This document shows, one piece after another, positions 33,538 to 44,919 of a DNA stretch of 59,200 nt (positions are counted from its first letter, which is position 1; every line of letters starts with the position of its first letter). Position numbers and translations under genes: made by a program. The stretch comes from Gnetum montanum (Eukaryota > Streptophyta > Gnetopsida > Gnetales > Gnetaceae), in assembly GCA_015680685.1 (NCBI GenBank), contig MNCI01003777.1, positions 340,518-399,717 on the forward strand, read 5' to 3'. The notes under the pieces were generated by a model that saw nothing but the letters and a program-made list of their open reading frames with translations, was not told the DNA's origin and ran no database searches.

Positions 33538-34357
33538 GGTAACCCCCCGCAACACTTAGCATCATTTTTGCCATTCACACAAGGGAGTTTTCAAATTTTT
33601 TCTCTATGACTTACGATTGAGTGACCCTTGATTTTCTCACTATATCTCGCTCACTGGTACTCCGATTTTAATTTTCTTTGAACGTACTTGAACCCGAAGT
33701 GTTCAGCTTAGTCATGGGGGAGGAACACTTGTCGAAAAGTGCCTAACTTTTTTGGAATTTATCATTGCCAAAAGGACATCATTTAGGGTAATTGGCTATA
33801 ACACTTAGAATAATTGTGCCCAAAAATCATTTAACCCTTAGGTATACCAGGCAATTAAAATTGGAAACCACCTAAGTGAAATGGAATCATTATCACAATC
33901 TTTTGGGCAATGTCACATAGAGATAAAATAATATCATTAATTATGGCAAGCAGTAAGGTATAACTCAATTTAAAAAAAACCTTACTAATGCTTGGTCTGT
34001 GTGATTATAGATGGCCCCAAAACGTGGACAAAAGGAAGGTCCTACTCAAGGTGGGAGCAAATGATCTCGGAGAGGTGGAAGACAAGGTCCTGCTGGACAA
34101 CATGTAGAATAGGAGGAGTAATCATTTAGCATTCATCAAGAAAAACCTCCTACCGGACGATCTGGGCAGACAAAAGGAGGAGCTGCTGCAGTGCTTGAAT
34201 AGGGATAACATCTCACATTGCCCCAAGATTGTGTTCAGGCCATCCATGAAAAGTCCACATTCACTATGGTGATTGTGGAATTAAACTTCAAATCTTTTGC
34301 AAAGTTCGCTCCTGAGGTCATTAGGGATCACCTCAAAGGATCCCCATTATGGCCTAC

Positions 34358-35385
34358 TAATGAGACGCGATATCACATGGGCCACGATATTGTGACTGCC
34401 ATGATATTGCATCCCATGTGATATTGCGTACGCGATATCGCATCGTCCCCTACGGTGTCGCATACGCGATATCACATCGTCCCCTGCAATTTCATGTAAG
34501 CGATATCGCAGTGCACCGTCATATCTATAAATAATAGGTGGCTCTCCCTTGTTTCCTCATCTTAGGCTAAACAGTAGGGAAACTCTGGCAGATTGATCAC
34601 TCCAGAGATAGAATATTTTCCATGTGCCCATAGTAGGAGTCCTAAAGTGAACGAATCTTTATTCAAGCAACATTATACTTGAACACAAGTTGTGTACGGT
34701 AATAAAGACGAACTTCCTGGATAAAATTTACAGTGCATGGAATAGGATTTTATTTAATGTTATTTATTGCTTTCTCTTAGTAATGTGGAATGAGTACAAC
34801 TTGATTATGAGCATCTAAGGATGTGTACGAATAATCAAGAAATGGCTGCTCATCGCAACGCAGAATGAGTATGACTTGATTACGAGCATCTAAGGATGTG
34901 TACGGATAATCAAGGAATCGGCTACTCATCGTACTTAGGCTAGATTAGCCTTCTCAACCCTTTCCTCCTAGTTAAGTGACTCAGTACGACCACTTCGAGC
35001 ATGTGCATTACATGTGGTGATCCCAACAACGATTAGCATTTGGTAGCCGCGGTTGCATTGGTTCAGGGTGTGTACGGTAAGTGGGAACGGATGTTGACGC
35101 TAGGTAATTTAAACTTAGTTCATTAGTTAGAGTTAGTTAGTTTCTTCAACCCTTCAACTCAATAGAATAGGAGATATAAATAGATAAAAACTATAAAAAT
35201 CATATACCTTAGACTTTTTTAACCATACACCGTGACAACTACAAGTAAGTCTGGGAAGACAACAAATGATTAACCCTAAGTGTTCCATGGGGCGTGTAGG
35301 CACTTAGTCTATGGAGTTCGACAATATCGCACGTGCTATGCTCATATTTGTATGGTTGAGTTTAGGGGTACCTTGCCACTCATCA
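34358..35385 (+). mobile_element. solo LTR in D ORF2 with perfect target duplication
   Basis: A 1028-bp LTR, TAATGAG...CTCATCA, flanked by CCTAC on both sides (34353-34357 and 35386-35390). Counting CCTAC once, the ORF2 frame reads through. It contains the largest GATATC array of the window (34365-34511), TATAAATA at 34526-34533 and the shared body. No internal region remains, so it is the product of LTR-LTR recombination. Confidence 0.9.
34365..34533 (+). promoter_or_regulatory. extended GATATC palindrome array and TATA box
   Basis: About eight GATATC/GATATT-centred units such as ACGCGATATCAC, CACGATATTGTG, TACGCGATATCGCA and AAGCGATATCGCA stand in front of TATAAATA, separated by CATCGTCCCC-type spacers. 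Confidence 0.65.
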
Positions 35386-38300
35386 CCTACCCTCTCTAAA
35401 AGTAGTGCCTGGTACCTAGGAGAGACGTACCAATTTTGGTACAATAGGGAGCAAGGCACCATTGTCAATATTTGTGGTGTGATAGTTGACTTCTTTGTGC
35501 AGGCCATACTGAAAGTGTTAAACCTTCCGAATATAGGGCCCAAAGTTGCTCAGTTATCCACCCGTTCAAGCCCCGATGTGTGAAAGGATTGGTTGGAAAA
35601 GGCTTATGGCAGAGATAAAAAATTTGGTGAGTTGATGACGGAAGAGAGGATTTACTTTAAAATTGGAACATATCACCTCTTCCCCACAAAGGGCTTGAAA
35701 AGGATATCAACGTATGCGGCTAGAGGATCTTTCTTTGTTGCATGAGTAAGCTCGTGCCCAACATGCCTACTCTAGATATGTAGGTGGATTATTAGGTAGT
35801 GTGGTTTTGATTAGGGACACCCTAGTTCCTGGCATTTCTATTGTAGTACTTTAGTATGATGATATGGTCACACTTAGTGGCAGAGGCTATGAGTGTCATT
35901 ATTGAGACATTACTGCCCAAGGCTAACCGGGTCGTATTGAGATTTATGTTTGATGACCCCACTACTGGTGATGACTAAGTAGGTGGTTTGAGGCAAGGTT
36001 GCAAGGGCACTCGTCCCTTATCTAGGATTTGGTAGATCCTGGAGTTCTATTGCTACAACAAGAGCAACACCCTCTTTGTTGCTTTACATGTGCATACCTT
36101 GTTCTAGAACCCACTTGGAACTATATACTACATCGAAGGATGAGTGCTCTCATGATTTTTGCATTGTACTCCTTTCCATTGACTCATGCTAAATTTGCTA
36201 ATTGCTCATGCTTGTTGCCAGATTCAAAGTTGATGATTAGGGTCTCCACAATGAGGACAAGGCTCTTTCCTTAACTCACACTATGCTAGAGGTGTTCTCT
36301 TCTAGTTTGAACATTCGGGAGGCTATCCTTGAACAACTAGGAGGTGATCTAAGAGATTACCCTAAGTGGTACTCAAAGGTGTTTGAGTGGTACAGAACCT
36401 GTGATTGGCTTGATAAGGAGTGGGCTAGTGGTAAGCCCAACCTTGAGGCATCGCTTGTACCACCACCTCCATCTTGCACACAATTTGTTCCATGTAAGCA
36501 TCTATTGTTTTGGCTCTTATACCTACTCACATGCACTTTTTAATTTGCCTTTGCATTATTTTAACATTATTTCTACCTATATTGCAACTACAATTGCTTT
36601 AGAAGAGGTGATGATGGTCACCATAGGTTGTACTGAGGCCACCCTCATCATGAAATATGGTGATGTGGAGGGGGCATAGCATTGGTTGTGCCACCAAGCC
36701 TCAAAGGTGTTGACCAGTTGGCTCACACATGCTGGGTTGATGAACCTTTTCTTAGCCCTTAGCCTAAGAATTCCTGTGGCCAAAATGGTCACCATCATAG
36801 AATCCTTTAGCAGTGATGTTTTCCACTTTGTCACCTGCATGCATGGAGTGAGGGTAGTCCTAGACCTTAACAAGGCCTTCTTTACTAAACTCTTTGGCCT
36901 CTCCTCTGATGGCCTGTTAGTTGTTGGCAAGGTCAAAAAAGAGGTGGATCATAGAGGAGAGATTAAGGAGTGCCTAGAAGCCACACGATCTCACAAAGGC
37001 ATCTTGATTAAAGACATGCATATGCATGAGGTCCAGGAGCACTACCCTCTCTTTTGTGCTTGCACCTTCCTGAAGTTACTCTCCTAAGGAAAAATCCTTG
37101 GGGTGAAGTAGGCATGGATGATGAAGGAGGTGCTGCAGGAGGGCATGAGGTTCAACTAGGCCTCCTACATCACCATCAAACTACATGTAGAGATCACTAG
37201 GCTACACTACAACCTCCAGGAGAGGTCTCATGTGCACTTTGCATTATTTGCAGCATATCTACAAAGGTTCATAGAGGCCTTAGTGGTTTAATATAGCTAG
37301 AAATGGATAGTGCAAGACTATGAGTAGTTTTCTAAGCCTTGGGTAAAGAATATGTTTGAAACCACTTGCTTAGAGGACCTCCCAGAAGGAATCCATGAGT
37401 CATACTTAGTGACAATCAAAGGTCACTTGGGGTGGTCAAACTATTCCCATGATAGTGTGGGTGAGTATCCCCCAATTGTTATTAGGGATATGAATAAGGC
37501 TAACCACTATATTGCAGAAATGGTGGGGCCCTCTAAGGCATAGATCAATAAGCCACATCAAGAAGATCCACCTCAAGATCCCCAAGCTTGCAGACAGATG
37601 TTGCATGTTAGTATATGTATAGATGCATTCATTTTATATTTTTATGTTTATATTTTTAATGTTTTTTTCCATACTATGATAATGCTAAGATGTTATGTTT
37701 GTAAATTAGGTGAGAGGGTTGTTGAAGTAGTAGTGGCAATAGTAGCAGAGATGACCTCTCCTTAGGATGAGGAGGGGGAAGTGCATAGGGAGGGGTTGCA
37801 TGAGGCTATAAAGACCCTTCAACAGTTTGAGGTAGAGGTGTTGTTCCACCCCAACGAGGGTGATTTTACTAGCCTCTTTGAAGGTGTGTAGCTGGGAGAT
37901 CCCCTTGCTTTTACACTTGAGGGCTTGCTAGGTATGTGCCTTAAATTTCTAGTTGTCATTACTCTTTTTCTCTTGCATCTTTGGTTGCTTAGTTTGTTGT
38001 TTAGTACAATGTTGGGTTGCAGCCTCATATATACTTGCTAGCTATCCACCATCTACATCTACCTAACACATGAAGCCATGGGTAGAAATGTCGAACAAGT
38101 TTGCCTTCATGGAAGGCATTGTGGAGGACATGGTAGACTGCCTATAATAGGCAAATCCTGACCTTGGTATGCATGTTGTTATTTTTATTTTGTTGCTTTA
38201 CTAATTCCAATGCTTAGTTTGTGGCTAATGTTGATTTGCTCTTCACATGCCAATAGGTTCTAAGCTCTATTGGGATCTAAACCAGGTGGCTAGAGTAGAT

Positions 38301-39255
38301 GCTGTCCTTGAGTACCCTCCTGAAGTAGAGTAGGTGCCTCGCTATGTGTACAAGGTAGCTAGCAAGTGTGCTCTTTCCTACAAGAAAGCATTATGGATCT
38401 ACAAGCGCTTGAACGAGCACCTATGGAAATGCATGCATGAATTTTAGGAGAGAGTAGTGAGGCAAGATACAAAGATCGATGACCTCTAGTCTTAATATAA
38501 CTTCTTGAAAACTTAGTCATGGGGAGATAGTACTTGGCATATCATAGAGATTGATTATGCCAAGTACTAGTTGACCATCTAGGGTAAGAATGAGGCCACC
38601 TGGGAGATCATTGAGTAGTAGCTGCAAATGGATTTTCATACCCAGAAAAATCAAGATTGGAAGAACTTCAGTGCTAAGGTGTGCAAGTGGGAGCCACATG
38701 CAAAAAAAAAAAAAAAACACAAAAACCACCATAAGTGTGAGTGAGATACATATCTTCAATAGCTCAAGGAAGAGTTCGTTGATCGTCGCCACCTTGAGAT
38801 GTTTATTGAGATGATTGGTAGGAGATGGACCTTTGAGATATTTTCTTGCCACACAGTGGTTAGTGATTCCCTAGAGAGGGAGATTATCACACCCTCAGGG
38901 AAGACTTTGTCTACCACATTTTCCCTGATGCCACTCTCTTGGACCATTGTGGATAAAGGAAGACCCTTGTAGGAGTTGACTTTGGCTAGGAGGACTAGAC
39001 ATGGCTATTTGAGGCTAAGATCCTCTGACGTTTAGAGGAGGGCCTTGATAGCTTGCCTCTAGACATGGTCAATGTGGGACCCTATTAGGTTAGTTTTTCA
39101 CTGTTTTTGTGCCTTTCATGTTAGTGTGTATATGGTATAGTTGCTTACAAATTTGCTATTTTTTTTATTGTTGATAGGCACCAAGTGATGTTGCAGGCCC
39201 TAGTGGCACAACATATGAAGATGAACCTCCACCCCCACCTAGTACCACTGGTTGA

Positions 39256-39999
39256 TCATATCTTGATGTAGCCCTGCTATTAGGCATTCTTGCATTGTTT
39301 GTGTATTTTTGCCATATGGCGCTAATGATCATGCTATGTATAACTATTGATATGAGATGTAGTGGACATTTTGCTCTACGAAGTGTATGATGTGTAGATT
39401 GTTGCATTTATTCATTATGTTTGATGTTAATGATGTGATGAATTGATTGTGATTAGGTTATAGAAATTGCTAGTTTTAGGCCATTTTGGGTTGTGTATGT
39501 AGATATCGTGTTGATAGTTTTAGGCCATTTCAGGCCCCAATGATAGTTTAATGGCCATTTCGGGTCATGCATTAGAAGGGACAAGGTTTTCAGTTTTAGA
39601 CCATGATGGGTCATGTGATGCCAATTTAGGGCCATGGTGGGTCATGCACTAGTTTAAGGCCTTTTTAGGCCATGTGATGTAAGAGAAATTGCTAATTTTA
39701 AGCCATGGCAAGCCATGTGATAGTTTAAGGCCTTTTTGAATCATGGTATTTTTGTAATTTTGAATTTTATGAATTTTATGCATTTTAAACTTAAGCAAGC
39801 AAAAATGTAAATTAAGAAAAATTACAGAAACAAAAGAAATAAATGTGTAATGAGGAAAATCATCCAAAAAATGCAAACAACCAAACTAAATATAAGATTC
39901 AAGAAAAATACAAATAAGCAAAGTATGTAGAAGTGGGGGGTAGGCAGGCACCTAACACCTATTGAACTAAGGGAATGCCTTAGTCATGCAGTTGCTTCC
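39256..39999. other. spacer after D ORF2 with a degenerate repeat
   Basis: Follows the ORF2 stop. No 3' LTR of D and no RT of C can be found here. 39460-39740 holds about eight near-copies of TTTTAGGCCATTTTGGGTCATG. A purine-rich GAAGTGGGGGGTAGG lies at 39930. It may include the Ogre/Tat-type intron or spacer after protease of C, but that is a guess. Confidence 0.35.
39460..39740. repeat. degenerate TTTTAGGCCATTTNGGGTCATG repeat
   Basis: Irregularly spaced near-copies at about 39474, 39518, 39549, 39595, 39625, 39656, 39697 and 39725, some truncated. Not coding on either strand. Confidence 0.5.
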
Positions 40000-42900
40000 T
40001 AACCCAGTGTGGGTTAGGGGGTGCATAGGGCCTAGATGGTACAATGCAATACTTGCCTTGACCTTTGTCAGCTATGTTGAAGGGCAATTTTGCTTACAAA
40101 GCATCCTTCGGGAAGTCAGTGGCTCCCTTTGGTTCCTTAGGTTGGTTTGCCTCACACGTCTCACCTTCATCTTTCGTGGGAGGCATGTCATCAAGGAACT
40201 CCACCTCTAACCCTTGTTTAGTATGAATGTTCCTCACAATAAAAGGGGTTGCATTATTACCATAGATGATAACCTCTCCACCCTTGTATAGAAGGTGGAT
40301 TTCTTGGGGGATAGGGGAGGAGATGACCCACAGCTAGGCTAACTAGGGCCTATCCAAGATAAGGTTGAAACCTGGCATCTCCTCAATCAAAATGAATTCA
40401 ATGGTGATGGGGAATTACTCCCTTACCACAAAGGCTATTATGACTATTCCCCTCATGACAACATGTGAACCATTGAAAGATTTTAGGCATGTTGTCTTTG
40501 TTTGTTTGATTTGGTTGGAGAGACCTAGCTTGTTGATGACTATGTATCGAATGACATTGGTTACCACCCCATTGTCGACATGCACCCTATAGATTCTACA
40601 CTATCCCATGCTAATTGTGATAAACATTAGCATGGTAATGACCTAACCCTTCTCAGGGGTTACCTTGATCACCTCATTGCGAAATGCTAGGGGCATTGAA
40701 CTTGATTCCTATAGGAGAGGAGGCAACATCACAACATGGATGGATTGTTCATCCACTATGATGTCCTCTATAATAGGAATGGAGGTCAGCATGTGAACTA
40801 ACAGTTCATGATGGGAAGAGGAGGTCATTATTAGGTCATATAGGCTTAGTGTTGTGTTTTTCTATTTCAAGGCCTGTTTGACCTAGGCCAATGCATCAAG
40901 GAAGTATCTTCCACTCTCTATTACTTTGTTGCTAGCCTTCATCTCCTCCATGTAGCCCAATAGATAGATCTCTCATGGAGAGGATTTGGGCTTTGTTTTC
41001 CTTGCTTGCTTTGGAGCCTCAATGCTCCATTGTTAATTACTTGTTATGGCCTTCTTGATTGATTTAGCCATGGGGATAGAGGACAAGGAAATGGGCTTTG
41101 GTGGGCCTAATTCCCTTTACTCCCAATGATGCCTAAGCATTTGATTAGCAAAGCACTCATTGGACCTCTTGGGTTGCCATCTCAATTTCCTATTGGGATC
41201 GCTTGTAGGATGGAGTCTTAGGCGAGTAGGGACTAATGCATTACCCACCATCAAACCTTGAGTAGGTGGGGAGTCCACACATTGTAGCATCCTTATACCA
41301 AAGGGTGATTATGTAATTGCTACTACAATGTGCTATAGGACCCTAACCACAAAGGGTGTTATGGGTGCCTGAGGTGGTGCTCTGAAAACAAGAGGGATCC
41401 TTAAACTAGTTGAGGTCGAGGAGGCCCAAATGTCACCAAAGGATGAACAAACAACAAATGGCTCTAGTGCTGGTTCTATGTCATCAACATTGATAGTGTT
41501 GATGATGTACCCTGTAACACTTGTATTGAGGGGATCCTTGTGAACCCTCATTGATTGGTTTTGGGGGTGAACTGGGTTAGTTGCATCAAGGACCAACTCA
41601 CCCCTATCAATCATGTGTTGTATGTCATCTTGTAAGGCCATGCAAAAATCTGTATCTTGTCCAAGTAATTGGTGATATTGGCAAAAATGGTCCAATGTAA
41701 AATGCTTAGAGACCATAGGCTTGTTTGGTAGTGCAGCTGAGGGATTCTTGAGGAGCTTGCAATATCATTCATGAAACTTGCTAGCATCCTTAGACATTTT
41801 CTTATACTGGATATGTTTGGCATGAAGCAGTTGGTCCAAGAGGTCCAATAACTTGATGGGAAATGATGTGTACTTTGAGCGATTTTTATACTTGAAGTTT
41901 GGCCTTAGGGCAACTAGTGCCATGGCTGCTGACGATGCAGGTTTGTTTTTTGCCGCAGTGCTAGAGCTAGCCACCTTGTTGTTATTGGCTAGAGCCTTGG
42001 ATGACTAGGTTGTTGGTTTGGCATTTTTTGGCTTAGCCTCATTGGCCACCATTGCTATAATTGTGGTTTCCTACTTACCCTTGTCCTTGTCTTTCTCCTT
42101 CTTTGCATGCAAGGTTTTATAGGCTACGTAGGCTAGGTCCTTGCTGGCCTCCACTACATCCTAAATGCTCTTCATTTGAGTGAATGCTTGGCTCAAGGAT
42201 TATGGGGCAAGATAATAAAGCTTCAACTTAATGAAGTTTTTAATTGCACCATTGAAAATGGCCAGCAGGTGTGTTTTTGTGATAGGCTAATAGCTTTTGT
42301 TGAGTGATGCACTCCATTGTTGAATGAATTTTTGCATGGGCTCTAGGTGGCCCTACTTAACTTGCATCAACTGATCCAAGGTCACCTTAGGCTTCAAGTT
42401 ATACTTGAAGCGTGTGACGAATTGGGTGAGAAACTCCTCCAAAGAAGTGATGGAGGCCCTAGGAAGCGCATGGTACCAATCTAGTGCCTTGCTAGTCAAG
42501 GACATGGTGAACACATGAATAATCACATGTGGCCATGCCTGCAGCAAGAGGCATTCAAATTAGAAGGTCACCAGATGGTCATTAGGGTCCCCTTCATCAT
42601 TGTATTTAGTGAATTTGGGTAATGGGACTCTAATGGGTAGTGCTAATGGTGGAACCACAAGATTGATTAGATCATCTTGGTAAAAGTCCATCACATGGAT
42701 GATTTTAGAGGAGGCAACCTTGAGCCACTTGACCTCTTTAGTCAAAGTCTAAATAAGTTGGAACACTTGATCTAGACCTAGGGTAGTTGTGGTAGGTTAC
42801 AGTGGCTGTGCTACTCACTGTCCTATTTGGGTGGCCCATGACCTAGCTCTAGGTTGCATGAACACACACAATTCTTGTTGCATGACCTATGCCACAAACA

Positions 42901-43740
42901 CAATGCTTAGCCCCCACCACGTGCTTATGGGTTAGGCTATTGCAAAGGGTATCAACATGACAGGCAATGAGACAAATGATGCTTGAGTCATATGCAGCTA
43001 AGAGATGTGCACATAAGGTTGCATAGGTGCAATGGTTAATGGTACGAAAGGCTAGAAAGGTTGAATAGGTTGCATAGAATGAACAAGCTAAATGGGCTGA
43101 ACTAGCTATGAAGGTATGAAAAATGGTAAGCTAAAAGGAAAGCTAAAGGAAAGTGTAAGATCCTGGCATGACTACTGTGTTTGATGGGTCACCACCATAG
43201 GCGTGGACTTGGGCTGTGACCCCTGGTTGATGACTATCTCCAAAAGGTAGATGGGTGAGATAGTGGATGCATGAAAGCAAAGGTTGTCTGCTAGAACAAT
43301 GTGTGGAATGAGTCTTCATGCTTGGACCAAGCTTCAAACTCATCTTGCTCCTCCTGCAAGGGCTCCTCGTACTCTATCCCTATCTCATGCCTGAGGTTTT
43401 GACTAAGGTTATTGACCATCCACTAGTAGGGCTCCATGAGTGGAATGAATTTCATAGTAGAGGGGAAGCATTTCTTTCTATTTTAGTGTATAAGCTCAAA
43501 ACTACATTTGTCTTCCATTTCTTGGTGATCTACATACAAACCCACCTAGAGCTTTGCACAAACAAGGTTATATTACTCATTATTGAGCACCATGAACTCG
43601 AGAGGTAGGTTGTGCAACCTAAAAGATTACCTCTGTTATGATAAGATAGAACCTCTAGGAAGGTCAATCTAGATTTCCTGCTAAACAAGTTGGAGAATAA
43701 TCATGCTTGAAGCAGAGGTTGAAGATTGCTTGGGATTCAT
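40000..43740 (-). pseudogene. gag-pro: gag-protease of element C
   Basis: Minus strand, from ATG 43738-43740 (MNPKQSSTSASS). The capsid lies at about 42350-42750: LPKFTKYNDEGDPNDHL, FTMSLTSKALDWYHALPRASI, EEFLTQFVTRFKYNLKP. A Lys/Ala-rich linker follows (42000-42130), then HFCQYHQLLGQDTDFCMALQ with DDIQHMIDRGEL (41560-41700), the Tat/Athila-like 'YCKYH...H.TE.C..L...I..LI..G' motif that stands in for a zinc knuckle. Protease: YRVHVDNGVVTNVI (Asp-Asn-Gly codons at 40568-40576) and GFNLILDRP*LA (40346-40380). Gag builds the particle and protease cuts the polyprotein. TAG stops break the frame. Upstream are the C leader and 5' LTR; downstream the RT is absent. Confidence 0.8.
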
Positions 43741-44178
43741 GATGCAAAAGGGGGAGATGCAAAATTTTCTATTGGCAAAAGGTAGAAAGATGCTAACTAT
43801 GCTAATTGGAAAAATGGCTAAGTGTAAGAATGTAGAAAAAATGGCTAAGTATAAAATTGTTGAAAAAATGGCTAACTATAAAAATGTAGAAAAATGACTA
43901 AATGTAAATTGTTGAAAAAATGGCTAACTCTGGGACTATGCTCAGAGCCGACTATGCTCACTACATTGTGAGTTGTCTACGCTCTCCTAAGCACCCAGAA
44001 TTTAGCTAAGTGTGAGGTATGCACTCTAGTGTTGTTGAGTGTGGTTCCAGGGGGATTGATGATGGGGACCAATTTGCATTGGGGTGTACAGAGCACACAA
44101 GGCAACAACCAAGGAAGGTTGAAGAAGGAAACAACGAAGACCCTCCTTCTAGCACTAGAAAATTATAGAGACCAAAAA
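43741..44178 (-). other. leader of element C
   Basis: Sequence between the gag start and the 5' LTR, containing the minisatellite at 43808-43934. No primer site that I can assign to a tRNA is visible next to the LTR (the minus-strand sequence after the LTR end is TTTTTGGTCTC). Confidence 0.5.
43808..43934 (+). repeat. 27-bp minisatellite in C leader
   Basis: Four units plus a partial: GGAAAAATGGCTAAGTGTAAGAATGTA and variants starting GAAAAAATGGCTAA, with lengths 27, 27, 27, 25 and a remnant. Confidence 0.8.
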
Positions 44179-44919
44179 TGTTAGAGGCTAGAATGGTGCA
44201 CCGAGAGGTTTGCAATCGTATAGCTTTGACCTCACACCCATGTGAGGGCCTACTGGAAATGGAGGCAAGATGCCCAGAATGGTCTTATTGATCAAATTGG
44301 GACTTATGGGGTGTTACGCCAAAATGAATTCCAAGGGTTTGCAATGTCCACGGTGTTAACTAGGGTGAGTGTAGTTGAGGTTTTTAGTGCAAAACGAGGG
44401 TGCAAACATGTGAGTATATGTAGGAAAATAGTGAAAAATGTGAGAATGTGAAAGAAAATGCTAAACATATGTAGCATGTGAGCAAGAGAGAAAATGAGGG
44501 GAATGTAGTTAACTGCAAAGAGAAGGTGAGGAGGTACATAGTGTATAGATAAGTGTAGTAGGCAACATACTCACAGTCTCAGAGTGTTTGGGCTACAAGA
44601 ATTGACATCCATTATGAAATATAAACTTGCTAAGTTGGCTACTGTGATGTTTTGCAAGCTAAGGTGGTCTATGGGGTGCAATAGTGTTGTGGTGATGTGC
44701 AACAATGCCAAGTGTTGTACCAAAGTTCGCCAAAATGCAAGTGTGCTTGGGTGCTAGAGTGCTTAGAATGTAAGTTTGCTAGTTAAATGCTTCAAAATGC
44801 CAACCCCTAGAATGTGGAACGTTGGAATATTTATAGGGCTAGGAATAGCAAAAATCGCAAATTGGGCACCATGTGGTAGAGGGCTAGTTGGGACCTATGC
44901 TAGCCCCAACTATGCTCCT

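Larger units (their letters stand above)
32089..34010 (+). other. noncoding middle of element D
   Basis: Same block order as 16022-18317 in B2: T-rich stretch, GGTGTGACATCAAGGG (32460), ACTAGAAAGACATG (32608), hairpin (33090-33144), GATATC-array promoter (33451-33537) and the CTTAGTCATGGGGGAGG tract (33709-33725). No substantial open frame. Confidence 0.65.
34011..39255 (+). pseudogene. ORF2 of element D: intron-bearing accessory gene, split by a solo LTR
   Basis: ATG 34011 follows GATTATAG (acceptor-like). A basic start (MAPKRGQKEGP) leads to LTLPQDCVQAI, ELNFKSFAKFAPEVI and SPLW. A solo LTR (34358-35385) interrupts; the same frame resumes with WYLGETYQFWYN, ICGVIVDFFVQAILKVLNLP and IYFKIGTYHLFP, paralleling B2 ORF2 and recalling the PF20167-type plant transposon domain (inference). 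From about 36283, exon-like blocks alternate with short GT-AG intervals: 36494-36602, about 37607-37709, 37932-38022, 38167-38256 and 39089-39177. Block 36603-37600 contains VFHFVTCMHGVRVVLDLNKA and FGLSSDGLL; 38257-39088 is coiled-coil-like (CMHEFQERVVRQDTKIDDLQ). It ends EDEPPPPPSTTG, like B2's EEPPLPRN. TAG stops throughout. Confidence 0.5.

Noticed and set aside
33705-33730. CTTAGTCATGGGGGAGG before ORF2 as the true polypurine tract
   Set aside because: No LTR follows it in D or B2 (17918). It may be an internal or ancestral tract, but I do not call it the 3' primer site.
36577-36936. 119-codon minus-strand ORF
   Set aside because: It lies opposite the ORF2 exon-like block, which has homology-supported landmarks; the minus frame looks like a shadow.
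38517-38852. 111-codon minus-strand ORF with hydrophobic segment
   Set aside because: It is opposite ORF2 of D. The hydrophobic part derives from the poly-A stretch at 38701-38716 read on the other strand.
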